A stretch of DNA of 64,000 nt from Flavobacterium sp. M31R6 (GTDB taxonomy: Bacteria > Bacteroidota > Bacteroidia > Flavobacteriales > Flavobacteriaceae). The stretch is from assembly GCF_013284035.1 (NCBI RefSeq), contig NZ_CP054141.1, forward strand, positions 1,178,001 to 1,242,000, written 5' to 3'. The position numbers and the translations under genes are program-made. The notes beneath the pieces were generated by a model. That model searched no databases. It was not told the origin of the DNA and saw only the letters and a program-made list of their open reading frames with translations. Below are positions 7,308-18,300 of this stretch, piece by piece. Position 1 is the stretch's first letter, and each line of letters begins with the position of its first letter.

Positions 7308-10295
7308 ATGAAAAATAGTCTACAAAAAGGCTTAATGGTTTTCATAACCATGCTATGTACTAGCTTGATATATTCGCAAGATATATCAGGATTGGTGACT
7401 GATGCGAGTGGCCCACTCCCTGGGGTTTCGATATTAGTGAAAGGAACAAAAACGGAGACACAAACTGATTTTGATGGAAGATTTACAATTAAGAATGTGG
7501 GTTCAGACGCAGTCTTAGTCTTTACTTACATTGGACTTAAAACTCAGGAAGTAAGTGTTGGGGGTAAAAGCACTATAAATGTAAAAATGGCACAAGATCA
7601 GAGCCAATTGAATGAAGTTATTGTTGTAGGTTATGGCTCTGTAAAAAAGAAAGATGCAACTGGTGCTGTAGACATGTTAAGTTCAAAACAATTTGACAAT
7701 ATTTCAGCAACTTCTCCATCAGAATTATTGAGAGGAAAAGTGTCAGGGGTACAGGTGACACAAACTAGTGGTGAACCAGGAGCTGGTGTTTCGGTTAGAA
7801 TTAGAGGAAACTCATCTATTCGTTCTGGAAATAATCCATTATATGTTGTAGATGGTGTTCCATTAGACGGTGGAGATGTTTCGTCAGGAGGTTCTGATGT
7901 GGCAGGATTGGGATCTTCTTCTGCAAGAAACCCTTTAAACTTTATCAATCAAAATGATATCGAAAGTATTTCTGTTTTGAAAGATGCTTCTTCAACTGCA
8001 ATTTACGGGTCTCGTGGAGCAAATGGAGTTATTGTGATTACAACCAAAAAAGGAAAAACAAAAGTTCCTACATTAACATTTAATTCTTCTATGAGATTTA
8101 GTACAATGTCAGGAGATTTTAGATTGTTAAACGGAGACGAGTTTGTAGCCGCTGGAGGGCCAGACAAAGGATCTAGATCTTACAACTGGGAAGATGCTAT
8201 TTTAAGAAGTGGATTTACTTCTAATAATGATGTATCCATAAGCAGTGGGTCAGATAGCTCTAATACAAGACTTTCATTGGGTGCAAGTTCTACAGATGGA
8301 ATCGTAAAAAATACGGGGATCGATAAATATACTGCTTCATTTAACAATACAAATGACTTTTTTGGTGGAGTACTTAAAATAGATACGAATATTTTATATG
8401 CAGGACTTAAAGATCAAACAACTTTGATAAGTAATGATGCTGGATATATTGGAAACTTAATTGGAACTGCTTTGTATTGGAATCCTACTTTACCGATATA
8501 CCAACCAGATGGTAGTTATACATTTGTTGCGGAAGATTATTTGAATCCGGTTCAATTGTTAAATGCGTATGATGACCATACGCAAACAAACAAAGTACTT
8601 GGAAGTGTTGCAGCAACTTTGAAATTAGGTTCTCATTTTAAATATAAATTTTTATTTGGTGTTGAATCATCTAATTCAGTTAGAAAAAGACAGTTATTAC
8701 CAACAATGAAAATAAACAGCCAGGATTTAATTAAAAATGATCCTGCTAACGGAGGTATTGCAAAAAGAGGTTTTGCAGAAATATCAGGAATAAGTAAATT
8801 TAATAAAACAATAGAGCACACATTGACTTATGATAATAATTTCAGTGATAATGTATCTCTTAATGCATTAGCTGGTTTTTCTTACTACTCTTATGATACA
8901 GAAGGTTCTAATGCAAGAGGAGTTGGTTATGTGCCAGAACAAACATTACTTGTTGATAATATTCAAGGAGGTATTGCTCAAGAATTTAGAACTACTTCAT
9001 TCAAAAATAGAATTGAATTACAGTCTTATTTTGCTAAGGCAGAAGTTACATTGTATAAAAATTTAATTATTAATGGTTCAATACGTGCTGATGGATCTAC
9101 AAAATTAGGAGCTGATAACAAATGGGGTTATTTCCCAGCAGTTGGAGCGGCTTATAAAATCATCAATAGTAATGATGGGGCTTTGAATGATATCAAAGTA
9201 AGAGGTAACTGGGGTATTACTGGAAATCAAGAGTTTCCTGTGAATTCAGCTCTTAATAAAGCCAATTATGGAAATGGTGGTTCCCCACAAACAGTTTCGG
9301 GTGCAAATAGCGAATTACGTTGGGAAACTACCACTTCATATGGGGTAGGTCTTGATTTTGCATTTTTAAATAATCGTTTGTCAGGATCATTGGATTATTA
9401 CAAAAGAGATACTCAAGATTTGATTGCGCCAGTACCACAAGCTACTGCGCAACCAGGGCCAGGATCTAATAGAAGTGTTAATTTACCTGGAAATTTAATC
9501 AATGATGGTATTGAAGTTGCTTTGAACTACAAAATTATTGACAAAGATGATATGTCTTGGGATTTTGGAATAAACGCTGCTTTCTTGAAAAATAAAATGA
9601 CTAATTTTGGTTCAGTTTCTTTACTGGCAGGTGGTATCAATGGACAAGGTTTGTCAGGTGCTAATGCTGAGATTATAAAAGACGGATATCCCTTATATAC
9701 TTACTTTTTGTATGATTTTAAAGGGTACGATGCTACTGGTAATTCAATTTACGCAGCAGCTGATGGATCAGATACTGGTTTAGGTAATGCGGATAAAAAA
9801 TTATTGGACAAACAACCTTTGCCAAAAATTAATCTTGGATTTAATACTAGTTTTAAATACAAAAATTTAGATGCTGGAGTTTCTTTCTATGGTGCTTTTG
9901 GTCATTATTTGTATAATAATACTGCCAATGCTTACTTTTTCAAAAGTGCATTGTACGGGGGTAGAAACGTTACTCCAGAAGTTGGTAGTTCTCCACAAAA
10001 TGGAAGTGATCCAAACTCACCTTCAACTAAATACTTAGAAAGTGGAGATTTCTTGAGATTAGGAAATTTAACTGTTGGTTATACTTTCAAAGGAGCGTTT
10101 ATGGATAAAATAAAATTAAGTTCAGCTCGTTTGTTTGTAAGTGGTGAAAACTTGTTTGTAATCACAAGTTATTCTGGATTTGACCCAGAGGTGGATACTA
10201 ATAAAGCCCTTAACGGAGTTCCTTCTGCAGGTATGGATTATTTATCATATCCAAAAGACAAGAGTTTTTCTGTAGGACTTAATGTAACATTTTAA
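7308..10295 (+). CDS. SusC-like TonB-dependent outer-membrane transporter
   Basis: 995 residues. A signal peptide ends near IYSQ (residue 24). A carboxypeptidase-regulatory-like domain (DISGLVTDASGPLPGVSI onward, residues 25-105) comes next, then the plug (VIVVGYGSVKKKDATGAV and the LYVVDGVPL loop, about 108-245) and a 22-strand barrel ending in the aromatic terminus VTF. This is the size and order of SusC/RagA transporters that import oligosaccharides through a SusD lid. SusD follows 11 bp downstream. The imported glycan is inferred to be an alpha-glucoside from the flanking GH65, sucrose phosphorylase and trehalase genes. The operator at 7178 suggests sugar-responsive control shared with the GH32 and GH65 operons. 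Confidence 0.96.
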   Translation: MKNSLQKGLMVFITMLCTSLIYSQDISGLVTDASGPLPGVSILVKGTKTETQTDFDGRFTIKNVGSDAVLVFTYIGLKTQEVSVGGKSTINVKMAQDQSQLNEVIVVGYGSVKKKDATGAVDMLSSKQFDNISATSPSELLRGKVSGVQVTQTSGEPGAGVSVRIRGNSSIRSGNNPLYVVDGVPLDGGDVSSGGSDVAGLGSSSARNPLNFINQNDIESISVLKDASSTAIYGSRGANGVIVITTKKGKTKVPTLTFNSSMRFSTMSGDFRLLNGDEFVAAGGPDKGSRSYNWEDAILRSGFTSNNDVSISSGSDSSNTRLSLGASSTDGIVKNTGIDKYTASFNNTNDFFGGVLKIDTNILYAGLKDQTTLISNDAGYIGNLIGTALYWNPTLPIYQPDGSYTFVAEDYLNPVQLLNAYDDHTQTNKVLGSVAATLKLGSHFKYKFLFGVESSNSVRKRQLLPTMKINSQDLIKNDPANGGIAKRGFAEISGISKFNKTIEHTLTYDNNFSDNVSLNALAGFSYYSYDTEGSNARGVGYVPEQTLLVDNIQGGIAQEFRTTSFKNRIELQSYFAKAEVTLYKNLIINGSIRADGSTKLGADNKWGYFPAVGAAYKIINSNDGALNDIKVRGNWGITGNQEFPVNSALNKANYGNGGSPQTVSGANSELRWETTTSYGVGLDFAFLNNRLSGSLDYYKRDTQDLIAPVPQATAQPGPGSNRSVNLPGNLINDGIEVALNYKIIDKDDMSWDFGINAAFLKNKMTNFGSVSLLAGGINGQGLSGANAEIIKDGYPLYTYFLYDFKGYDATGNSIYAAADGSDTGLGNADKKLLDKQPLPKINLGFNTSFKYKNLDAGVSFYGAFGHYLYNNTANAYFFKSALYGGRNVTPEVGSSPQNGSDPNSPSTKYLESGDFLRLGNLTVGYTFKGAFMDKIKLSSARLFVSGENLFVITSYSGFDPEVDTNKALNGVPSAGMDYLSYPKDKSFSVGLNVTF

Positions 10296-10306
10296 TTTAG
10301 AAAAAA

Positions 10307-11836
10307 ATGAAAAGAATAAATATAATTAAAAGCATCTTTTTTGTAAGTACTGTAGCTTTAGGCGTTAGTTGTACAAATTTAGATGAAGAAGTTTTAGACG
10401 GATTTGTAGTAAATAACAGTGGTTCTGGAACTGTAAATACTGCTTCTTTCTTGCAATCTGCTTATGAAGGTTTAAGAGGTTTTCAAGACCAAGACAAAAT
10501 GTTTACTTTGGATGAGATGTCCGGTGATGGATTAGTTGGTCCTACTAGAGGTGGTGACTGGGATGACAATGCAAAATGGAGACAATTCCACGTGCATACT
10601 TGGGGATCTGATAACGTAGAGATTAGAAATGCTTGGAATGCCTTGCTAACTAATGTGTATAACTGTAACTTGGTTATTTATAACCCAGCTACTGATTCTC
10701 AAAAAGATCAAGCTCGTTTTTTAAGAGCGTTTTATTACTATAATATTATTGATTTGTTTGGGCAAGCACCTTACAGAGAAGAAGGCTCTGATATTACAGA
10801 TAATCCTAAATTTTGGACTAGAAAAGAAGCTACAGCTTTTGTAATAAGTGAATTGGAGGCAATAGTTGGTAAATTACCTGCTCGTGTTGCTAATGATGCT
10901 AGTATTGCTAATGCAGATGCTGCTCACTTGCTGTTAGCTAAATTGTATTTGAATAAAGGAGTATTTAATGCTGATAATGCAGCAGGTCCTTATACATTTG
11001 ATGCTGCTGATATGAATAAAGTGATTTCAAATGTAGATGCTATTTCAAGTTCATTGGCTCCTGAGTATTGGAGCAATTTTGCACCAACAAATAACACTTC
11101 AAACGAGATTATTTTTTCTTCTAAAAATGTGCTAGGGTCTGGTGGAGGAATACAATCAAGATGGAGAATGGGAATGCACTACAATCAAACTCCTGATGGA
11201 TGGAATGGTTTTGCAACCGTAGCCGAATATTATAATAGATTTGATGCTGCAGATGATCGTAGACAACATACTTCGCCTTCAATCATAGCTAATTTTGGTA
11301 ATCCAATTGGGTTCCAATATGGACAAATGTATAAACCCGGAGGAGTTATCGCTTTGAAAGACAGAAATGGTAATCCATTATTCTATACTAAAGAGCTAAC
11401 TATGATTACTAGTGGAAAAACTTTGGAAACAGCAGGGATTCGTACTCAAAAATACGAACCAGATGCTGCCAATTTAGGAAATCCAGAAAATGATTATGTA
11501 TTAATGCGTTATTCTGATGCTTTGTTAATGAAAGCTGAAGCTGCCTTAAGAGGTGGTACAGGAGGAGCAGCCGTAGCAAAAACAATTCTTGATCAAATTG
11601 ATGTAAGAGCTAAATTACCTGCGGGTTCTACTCCAGCAACTTTGGACGGTATTTATCTAGAAAGAGGAAAAGAATTATGGTATGAAGGATGGAGAAGAAA
11701 TGATATGATTCGTTTCGGAAAGTTTTTAGCTCCTAGAGAATTAAAACCAACAACTTCTGATCCTAAGTATGCTTTATATCCTATACCAGCAGATGCATTA
11801 TTTAATCCTAATGTAACGCAAAATCCTGGATACTAA
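10307..11836 (+). CDS. SusD-like substrate-binding surface lipoprotein
   Basis: A 509-residue RagB/SusD-family protein. The lipobox ends at Cys22, followed by an acidic stretch (TNLDEE) of the kind linked to surface export of Bacteroidota lipoproteins. Helical TPR-like segments, such as FLRAFYYYNIIDLFG near residue 143, and the C-terminal YEGWRRNDMIRFGKF motif are characteristic. It forms the lid of the SusC barrel and captures glycan at the cell surface. It is co-transcribed with susC (11-bp gap) and followed by a stem-loop at 11871. Confidence 0.95.
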   Translation: MKRINIIKSIFFVSTVALGVSCTNLDEEVLDGFVVNNSGSGTVNTASFLQSAYEGLRGFQDQDKMFTLDEMSGDGLVGPTRGGDWDDNAKWRQFHVHTWGSDNVEIRNAWNALLTNVYNCNLVIYNPATDSQKDQARFLRAFYYYNIIDLFGQAPYREEGSDITDNPKFWTRKEATAFVISELEAIVGKLPARVANDASIANADAAHLLLAKLYLNKGVFNADNAAGPYTFDAADMNKVISNVDAISSSLAPEYWSNFAPTNNTSNEIIFSSKNVLGSGGGIQSRWRMGMHYNQTPDGWNGFATVAEYYNRFDAADDRRQHTSPSIIANFGNPIGFQYGQMYKPGGVIALKDRNGNPLFYTKELTMITSGKTLETAGIRTQKYEPDAANLGNPENDYVLMRYSDALLMKAEAALRGGTGGAAVAKTILDQIDVRAKLPAGSTPATLDGIYLERGKELWYEGWRRNDMIRFGKFLAPRELKPTTSDPKYALYPIPADALFNPNVTQNPGY

Positions 11837-11870
11837 GAAATTGTTTACTTCATTTTGTTTTGAGTTAGTT

Positions 11871-11905
11871 ATAAAGAGGGTAATTTATTACCCTCTTTAT
11901 TTATT
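11871..11905 (+). terminator. Stem-loop after susD
   Basis: A 13-bp perfect inverted repeat (11871-11883 and 11888-11900) with a 4-base loop, then an interrupted T-rich stretch. It could be a partial terminator that lowers expression of the downstream FG-GAP genes, or an mRNA-stabilising hairpin. Confidence 0.6.
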
Positions 11906-12000
11906 TAATTTTTTATATTTTTTGCTTTTTTATTACTAATTATTTTATATTTTACACCGTAATAACAGAGCCAATTCCCTAACCAAATTCTACCTTTATT

Positions 12001-15000
12001 ATGTGCAATCGAGTTGTCCTATTTTCTCTTTTTATTGTTTTTTTTTCTAATTGTTCCAAAGAAAATAGCACTAATGAAAACAGTTTATTTACGAAACTAG
12101 AATCTTCCAAAACCGGAATTAATTTTATTAATGAAGTTAAGAACGGAAAAAACATGAATATTTTCAAATACCGAAATTTTTACAATGGTGGTGGTGTTGC
12201 TATTGGAGATATCAATAACGATGGCTTATCGGATGTTTTTTTTACTTCGAATCTAGGAGAGAATAAATTGTATCTAAATAAAGGCAATTTCAAGTTTGAA
12301 GATATTTCTAAATCTTCTGGAATTGTGATTTCTAAATCATGGTCTACTGGTGTAGAAATGATCGATATCAATGGAGATGGATTATTGGATATTTTTGTCT
12401 GTAATGCTGGAAATGGCATTGATGCCAAAAGAAAGAGCGAATTATTTATCAATAACGGAAACCTGACTTTTACTGAAAAAGCAGCTGAGTACAATCTTGC
12501 CGATACTGGTATTACGACTCATGCCGCTTTTTTTGATTATGATAAGGATGGTGACTTAGATGTTTATATTTTAAATAATAGTTTTATTCCTGTAAGCAGT
12601 CTTAATTATTCTAACAAAAGAGAATTGAGAGACAAAGATTGGGCGGTTAGTGACATTCTAAAAGGAGGAGGCGATAAATTGATGCGTAATGATAATGGAA
12701 AATTTGTAGATGTAAGTGAAGCTGCGGGTATTTATGGAAGCCTTATTGGTTTTGGACTTGGTGTAACTGTTGGCGATGTTAATGGAGATTTGTATCCGGA
12801 TATTTACATTTCAAATGACTTTTACGAACGCGATTATTTGTATATCAATAATAAAAACGGAACTTTTAGTGAACAAATTCAAGGTTGGGCATCACATACA
12901 AGTCAGTCTTCAATGGGGGCTGATATGGCAGATATAAATAATGATGGAAAGCCAGATATTTTTGTTACCGATATGTTGCCGGAAGGTGATGAGCGTTTGA
13001 AAACCACAACGAGTTTTGATAACTATGATTTGTTTAGAAGAAAATTAAATATGGATTTTTTCTATCAATTTATGCAAAATACTTTGCAGTTGAATAACGG
13101 AAACAATCAATTTCTTGAAATCGCAAATTATGCTGGAGTTGCCAAGACAGATTGGAGTTGGGGAGCTTTAATATTTGATATGGATAATGATGGGTATAAA
13201 GATATTTATGTGTGTAATGGAATTAATAATGATTTGACCAATCAGGATTTTATGGACTTTTTTGCCAACGGAATAATTCAAAGAATGGCGGTTACAGGCA
13301 AGAAAGAACAAATGGAAAATATCATTGGTAAAATGCCAAGTACTCCAATACCAAACTACGCTTTCAAAAATAATAAAGATCTAACCTTTACCAATGAAAT
13401 TACTAACTGGGGATTAGATACTCCTAGTTTTTCAAATGGAGCAGCTTATGGTGATTTGGACAATGATGGTGATCTTGATTTAATCGTAAATAATGTTAAT
13501 CAAGAGGCTTTTGTTTTTCAAAATAATTCGGAGAAAAAGAAAGACAATCATTTTGTAAAAGTAAAACTGAAGGGTGAAAACCAGAATAAATTTGCCATTG
13601 GTAGTGTAGTCGAATTGTTTTCTGGCAAAGAAATCCTGAGACAAGAATTAATTCCTTCCAGAGGTTTTCAGTCTTCTATAGATTATGTAATGACTTTTGG
13701 AATTGGAACCAAAAAAATTGATTCTCTCCAAGTAATATGGCCAAACGGGAAATACCAAACCATTAAAAAAGTGGCTAATAATTCGACTGTTAATTTGAAT
13801 ATCGCAGACGCGACTTTAAATTATACTTTCAAAAAACCGAATGTAAAACCTTTATTTTCTGAAAAACCAAGCTCATTTTTGGCGCACAAAGAGAATGATT
13901 ATATTGATTTTGATTACGAAGGGTTGATTTCCAAAATGCTTTCTCAAGAAGGACCTTCACTTGCTGTTGCCGATATTAACGGTGATGGGAATGATGATGT
14001 TTTTATTGGCGGAGCCAAAGGAATGTCTGGAAATATTTATTTAAGTAAAGGTAACGATACTTTTACAATCACTAAACAAACGGATTTGATTGCCGATGCC
14101 AATTATGAAGATACCGCCGCCAGTTTTTTTGATGCCGATAATGATGGAGATCTTGATTTAATGGTAGGCTCAGGCGGGAACGAAAAAGCAGATCAGGGAA
14201 ATTATAAAAATCGTCTGTATTTGAATAACGGGAAAGGCATTTTTACTAAAAGCAAAACCAGTATTCCAACCACCAATAATAACGTTTCTGTAATTGCTTC
14301 CTATGATTATGACAATGATGGTGATATGGATGTTTTTGTGGGAAGTAGAAGTGTGCCTGGAGTATATGGAATCGATCCAAAACAATTATTTCTGGAAAAT
14401 GATGGAAAAGGAAATTTTACCAACGCTACAGATAAAAAAGCATTCAAACTGAATGAAGTGGGAATGATCACCGATGCCGTTTGGGAAGATATTGACAACG
14501 ATGGAAAGAAAGATTTAATTGTGGTGGGTGATTGGATGGCTCCTCGAATATTCAAAAATACGGGTCGTCGTTTGGTTGATTTTAAATCTAATCTTGCCAA
14601 TTTAAGTGGTTTTTGGAACGCAGTAAGTTGCGTTGATCTAAATAATGACGGCAAGAAAGATCTAGTTTTAGGAAACAAAGGAACCAATACTTCATATAAA
14701 GCTTCCGAGAAAAATCCAATGAGAATGTTTGTCAATGATTTTGATAATAACGGAACCATTGAACAAATTACCACGCGCTCTATCGATGGAAAAGATATGC
14801 CTTTGCATTTGAAAAAAGAATTAGCAGGCCAAATTCCTTCCATAAAAAAGAAAAATTTGAGTTATGCTGACTATTCAAAAAAATCATTTCAAGAAATATT
14901 CGCTCAAGACGTAGTTGATAATTCCATTCAGAAAACTGCAACAATTCAGCAGAGTGTAATTGCTATCAATAAAGGCAATGGCAATTTTCAGGTTAAGGCA

Positions 15001-15318
15001 CTTCCAAAAGAAGTTCAGTTTTCATGTGTAAATACTATTTGTGTAACCGATGTAAACAAAGATGGAATTCCAGATCTAGTTCTTGGAGGAAATCAATATG
15101 AATTCAAACCTCAGTTCGGAAGAATGGATGCCAATTGTGGAAGTGTACTTTTGGGAAGTAAATCGAGTTCTTATTCTTGGTTGCCTTATAACCAATCGGG
15201 TTTCTTTTTGAAAGGAGAAATCAAGCACATTCAGGCTTTAAAGAATAAAAATAAAGGAGTTTCAATACTTACAGTTACAAATGATAATGCCCCAAAAATA
15301 TTTAAGAGCAATGAATAA
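12001..15318 (+). CDS. FG-GAP/VCBS-repeat lipoprotein with ASPIC/UnbV domain (paralogue A)
   Basis: 1105 residues. A hydrophobic leader ends FFSNC (Cys18), which suggests a lipoprotein. The body carries about fourteen calcium-type D-x-N/D-x-D-G-x-x-D loops, for example DINNDGLSD, DYDKDGDLD and DADNDGDLD, arranged as two beta-propeller blocks. Between them lies an ASPIC/UnbV segment (about residues 520-595; SRGFQSS and DSLQVIWPNG). The family is called CRTAC1-like; its biochemical role in Bacteroidota is not established. Position directly after SusD suggests an accessory surface protein of the transporter. It is about the same length and layout as the next gene, so the two are tandem paralogues. 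The start at 12001 is chosen because the leader follows directly. Confidence 0.88.
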   Translation: MCNRVVLFSLFIVFFSNCSKENSTNENSLFTKLESSKTGINFINEVKNGKNMNIFKYRNFYNGGGVAIGDINNDGLSDVFFTSNLGENKLYLNKGNFKFEDISKSSGIVISKSWSTGVEMIDINGDGLLDIFVCNAGNGIDAKRKSELFINNGNLTFTEKAAEYNLADTGITTHAAFFDYDKDGDLDVYILNNSFIPVSSLNYSNKRELRDKDWAVSDILKGGGDKLMRNDNGKFVDVSEAAGIYGSLIGFGLGVTVGDVNGDLYPDIYISNDFYERDYLYINNKNGTFSEQIQGWASHTSQSSMGADMADINNDGKPDIFVTDMLPEGDERLKTTTSFDNYDLFRRKLNMDFFYQFMQNTLQLNNGNNQFLEIANYAGVAKTDWSWGALIFDMDNDGYKDIYVCNGINNDLTNQDFMDFFANGIIQRMAVTGKKEQMENIIGKMPSTPIPNYAFKNNKDLTFTNEITNWGLDTPSFSNGAAYGDLDNDGDLDLIVNNVNQEAFVFQNNSEKKKDNHFVKVKLKGENQNKFAIGSVVELFSGKEILRQELIPSRGFQSSIDYVMTFGIGTKKIDSLQVIWPNGKYQTIKKVANNSTVNLNIADATLNYTFKKPNVKPLFSEKPSSFLAHKENDYIDFDYEGLISKMLSQEGPSLAVADINGDGNDDVFIGGAKGMSGNIYLSKGNDTFTITKQTDLIADANYEDTAASFFDADNDGDLDLMVGSGGNEKADQGNYKNRLYLNNGKGIFTKSKTSIPTTNNNVSVIASYDYDNDGDMDVFVGSRSVPGVYGIDPKQLFLENDGKGNFTNATDKKAFKLNEVGMITDAVWEDIDNDGKKDLIVVGDWMAPRIFKNTGRRLVDFKSNLANLSGFWNAVSCVDLNNDGKKDLVLGNKGTNTSYKASEKNPMRMFVNDFDNNGTIEQITTRSIDGKDMPLHLKKELAGQIPSIKKKNLSYADYSKKSFQEIFAQDVVDNSIQKTATIQQSVIAINKGNGNFQVKALPKEVQFSCVNTICVTDVNKDGIPDLVLGGNQYEFKPQFGRMDANCGSVLLGSKSSSYSWLPYNQSGFFLKGEIKHIQALKNKNKGVSILTVTNDNAPKIFKSNE

Positions 15319-18300
15319 GTTTTATAGTTTAGGATTAGTTGCATTGCTTATTTTGAGTTGTTCGAAAAAACAAGATCGTTTGTTCGAAAAATTAGATTCT
15401 GCCACTAGCAACATTACTTTTAAAAATGAATTATTGGAGTCAAAAAATATCTCCATATTAGATTACCTCTATTATTACAATGGTGGAGGTGTTGCCTTGG
15501 GAGATATTAATAATGATGGTTTGGTAGATATTTATTTTACTTCAAATCAAGGGAAAAATAAATTGTATCTCAACAAAGGCAATAATAAATACGAGGATAT
15601 TTCAAAAAAAGCAGGAGTAGAAGGAGAAAGCGATTGGAACACAGGAACGGTGATGGCCGATGTAAATGGAGATGGTTATCTCGATATTTATGTATGTGCT
15701 GTTGTTGGAATCAATGGTTTTGAAGGACATAACGAGTTATTTATTAACAACAAAAACAATACGTTTACCGAAAGCTCAGCCGAGTACGGTTTGGATCTCG
15801 ATAATTACAGTACATCGGTAGCATTTTTTGATTATGATTTAGACGGAGATTTGGATATGTATTTGTTAAATCATGCAGTACATTCGGAGTTGTCTTTTGG
15901 GAACGCCAATATCAGAAATAACAGAAACTATGAATGCGGTGATAAATTATTTAGAAACGACAATGGAAAATTTGTTGATGTAAGTGCTCAAGCTGGAATT
16001 TTTGGTGGAGCCAATGGATATGGATTGGGTATCGCTGTTTCTGATTTTAATTTAGATGGTTATCCAGATATTTATATAGGAAATGATTTTCACGAAGACG
16101 ATTATTATTACCTCAATAATGGAGATGGAACTTTTACGGAAAGTTTGAAAAGCTATTTTGGACACACAAGCAGATTTTCGATGGGTGTTGACGTAGCCGA
16201 TATAAATCATGATGGTTTTCCAGATATAATGTCGTTGGATATGCTTCCGGAAGACGAAAAAGTTTTAAAATCATCTTTGGGAGACGATAACGTTCAAATG
16301 TTGAAATTGAGAACCGAAAAGTATGGCTATCATAATCAATATACGCGAAATATGTTGCAAATAAATCAAGGAGGAAAGTATTTTACGGAAACGGCCTTGT
16401 TGAGCGGCGTGGCTGCAACCGATTGGAGTTGGAGTGCCTTATTTGCTGATTACAACCAAGATGGAGAACAGGATATATTTGTATGTAATGGAATTCCAAA
16501 ACGACCAAATGATCTGGATTATGTGAAATACTTTTCGAATGAGCAGGTCAAAAGGAAAATTGGCTCAACGAAATTACTAGACAAAGAAGCATTGAAAAAA
16601 ATGCCAAAAGGTAACGTAACCAATTATGTTTTTGAAGGGGGAGCGGATCTTCAATTTATAAATAAATCAGATCAATGGATTGAGAATGATTCCATTATAT
16701 CAAATGGAAGTGGTTATGCTGATTTGGATAATGACGGAGATTTGGATGTGGTAACGAATAACATCAACGATATTGCATCGGTTTACATCAACCAAACGAA
16801 TAATAAATCTCATTATTTAAAAGTAAAACTTCAATTTATTGGCAAAAACACTTATGGAATTGGAGCAAAAGTAATCTCTTATTCAAAAGGGAAAAAACAA
16901 TTCAAAGAATTGCAAACTACTAGAGGTTTTCAATCATCATCAGAACCGATGCTTCATTTTGGATATGGAAAAATTGCATCTATTGATTCTCTTGTAGTAA
17001 TTTGGCCTGATAAAACGTATCAGACATTAAAAAATGTTAAGTGCAATCAAACTTTGACCATAAAGGCAAATGCTAACAGAAAAGCATTTGATTATCAAAA
17101 ATTGCATCCAGCTGTTATGCCTGTTTTCAAGAAAGTTGAAACTGGATTAGGTGTTGATTTTACGCATCAGGAGAATGATTATATTGATTTTGTGTATCAA
17201 AAATTAATTCCTTACGGACGTTCCGATAGAGGTCCTGCTACTGCGATTGGAGATTTAAATGGCGATGGCAAAGAAGATATCTTTTTTGGCGGATCTAAAG
17301 GTAAAAAAGCAGCAATTTATATTCAAAACACAAATGGATTTTCTAAAAAAGGCTATAATGAAATTGAAAAAGATTCTGTTTTTGAAGATGCTTCTGCAGT
17401 AATTGGAGATTTTAACAACGACAAAATAAATGATTTGTTCGTGGCTTCTGGAGGTGGAGAAAATGCTTCAAATTTACAAGATCGATTGTATGTTGCCAAA
17501 GGAAATCAATTGGTAAATTCTGTTTTGCCTGACCTTTCTCAAAATGCATCAGTGGTCAAAGCTTTTGATTATGATAAGGATGGAGACTTAGATTTGTTTG
17601 TAGGCAATAATTCATTGAATAATAGATTCGGAAGTACACCTGACTGTTATTTACTAAAAAACAATAAAGGGGTATTTGCATTAGCGGAAGCGAAAACATT
17701 CGAAGGTATTGGAATGGTTACCGATGCTGTTTTTAGTGATTTCAACAAAGATGGTAAAATCGACTTAATCGTCGTTGGTGAATGGATGAAACCGACCTTT
17801 TTTGCTAATAAAAATGGAAAATTTGTTAATGTAACCGAAACTGTTTTTGCAGAAAAAAGTAACGGATTATACCAATCGATTATTCCATTTGATATCGATA
17901 ATGATGGGGATCAAGATTATTTGCTAGGAAACTGGGGAATGAATTCTAAGTTTAAAGCATCACAAGAATTTCCTATGAAAATGTATTATGATGATTTTGA
18001 TAAAAATGGAACTTATGAAACCATTTTAGCTAAAGAAAAAAACGGAAAATATTATACGATATTAGGACTTGATGAACTAGTGGAAGAGTTTAGTGGTTTG
18101 CTGAAAAAGAAATTCAACAGTTACAAATCATTTGCAGGAAAACCGCTTGAGGAAGTTTTTGATATGAAAATGCTGGAACAAGGAAAATTGTATGAAGTGC
18201 ATAACTTGAAATCGGGCTATCTGAGAAATGATAAAGGGAAATTTACTTTTGTTTCTTTTGGCAATAAATTGCAAGTGTCTCCTATTACGAGTTTTGTGAA

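Noticed and set aside
14307..14843. Long minus-strand frame (178 codons) inside FG-GAP paralogue A
   Set aside because: Shadow of a Gly/Asp-rich repeat gene; low-complexity translation and no promoter or start context.
15281..15310. Upstream ATG for FG-GAP paralogue B
   Set aside because: It would put extra residues before a clean lipoprotein signal that starts at 15311.
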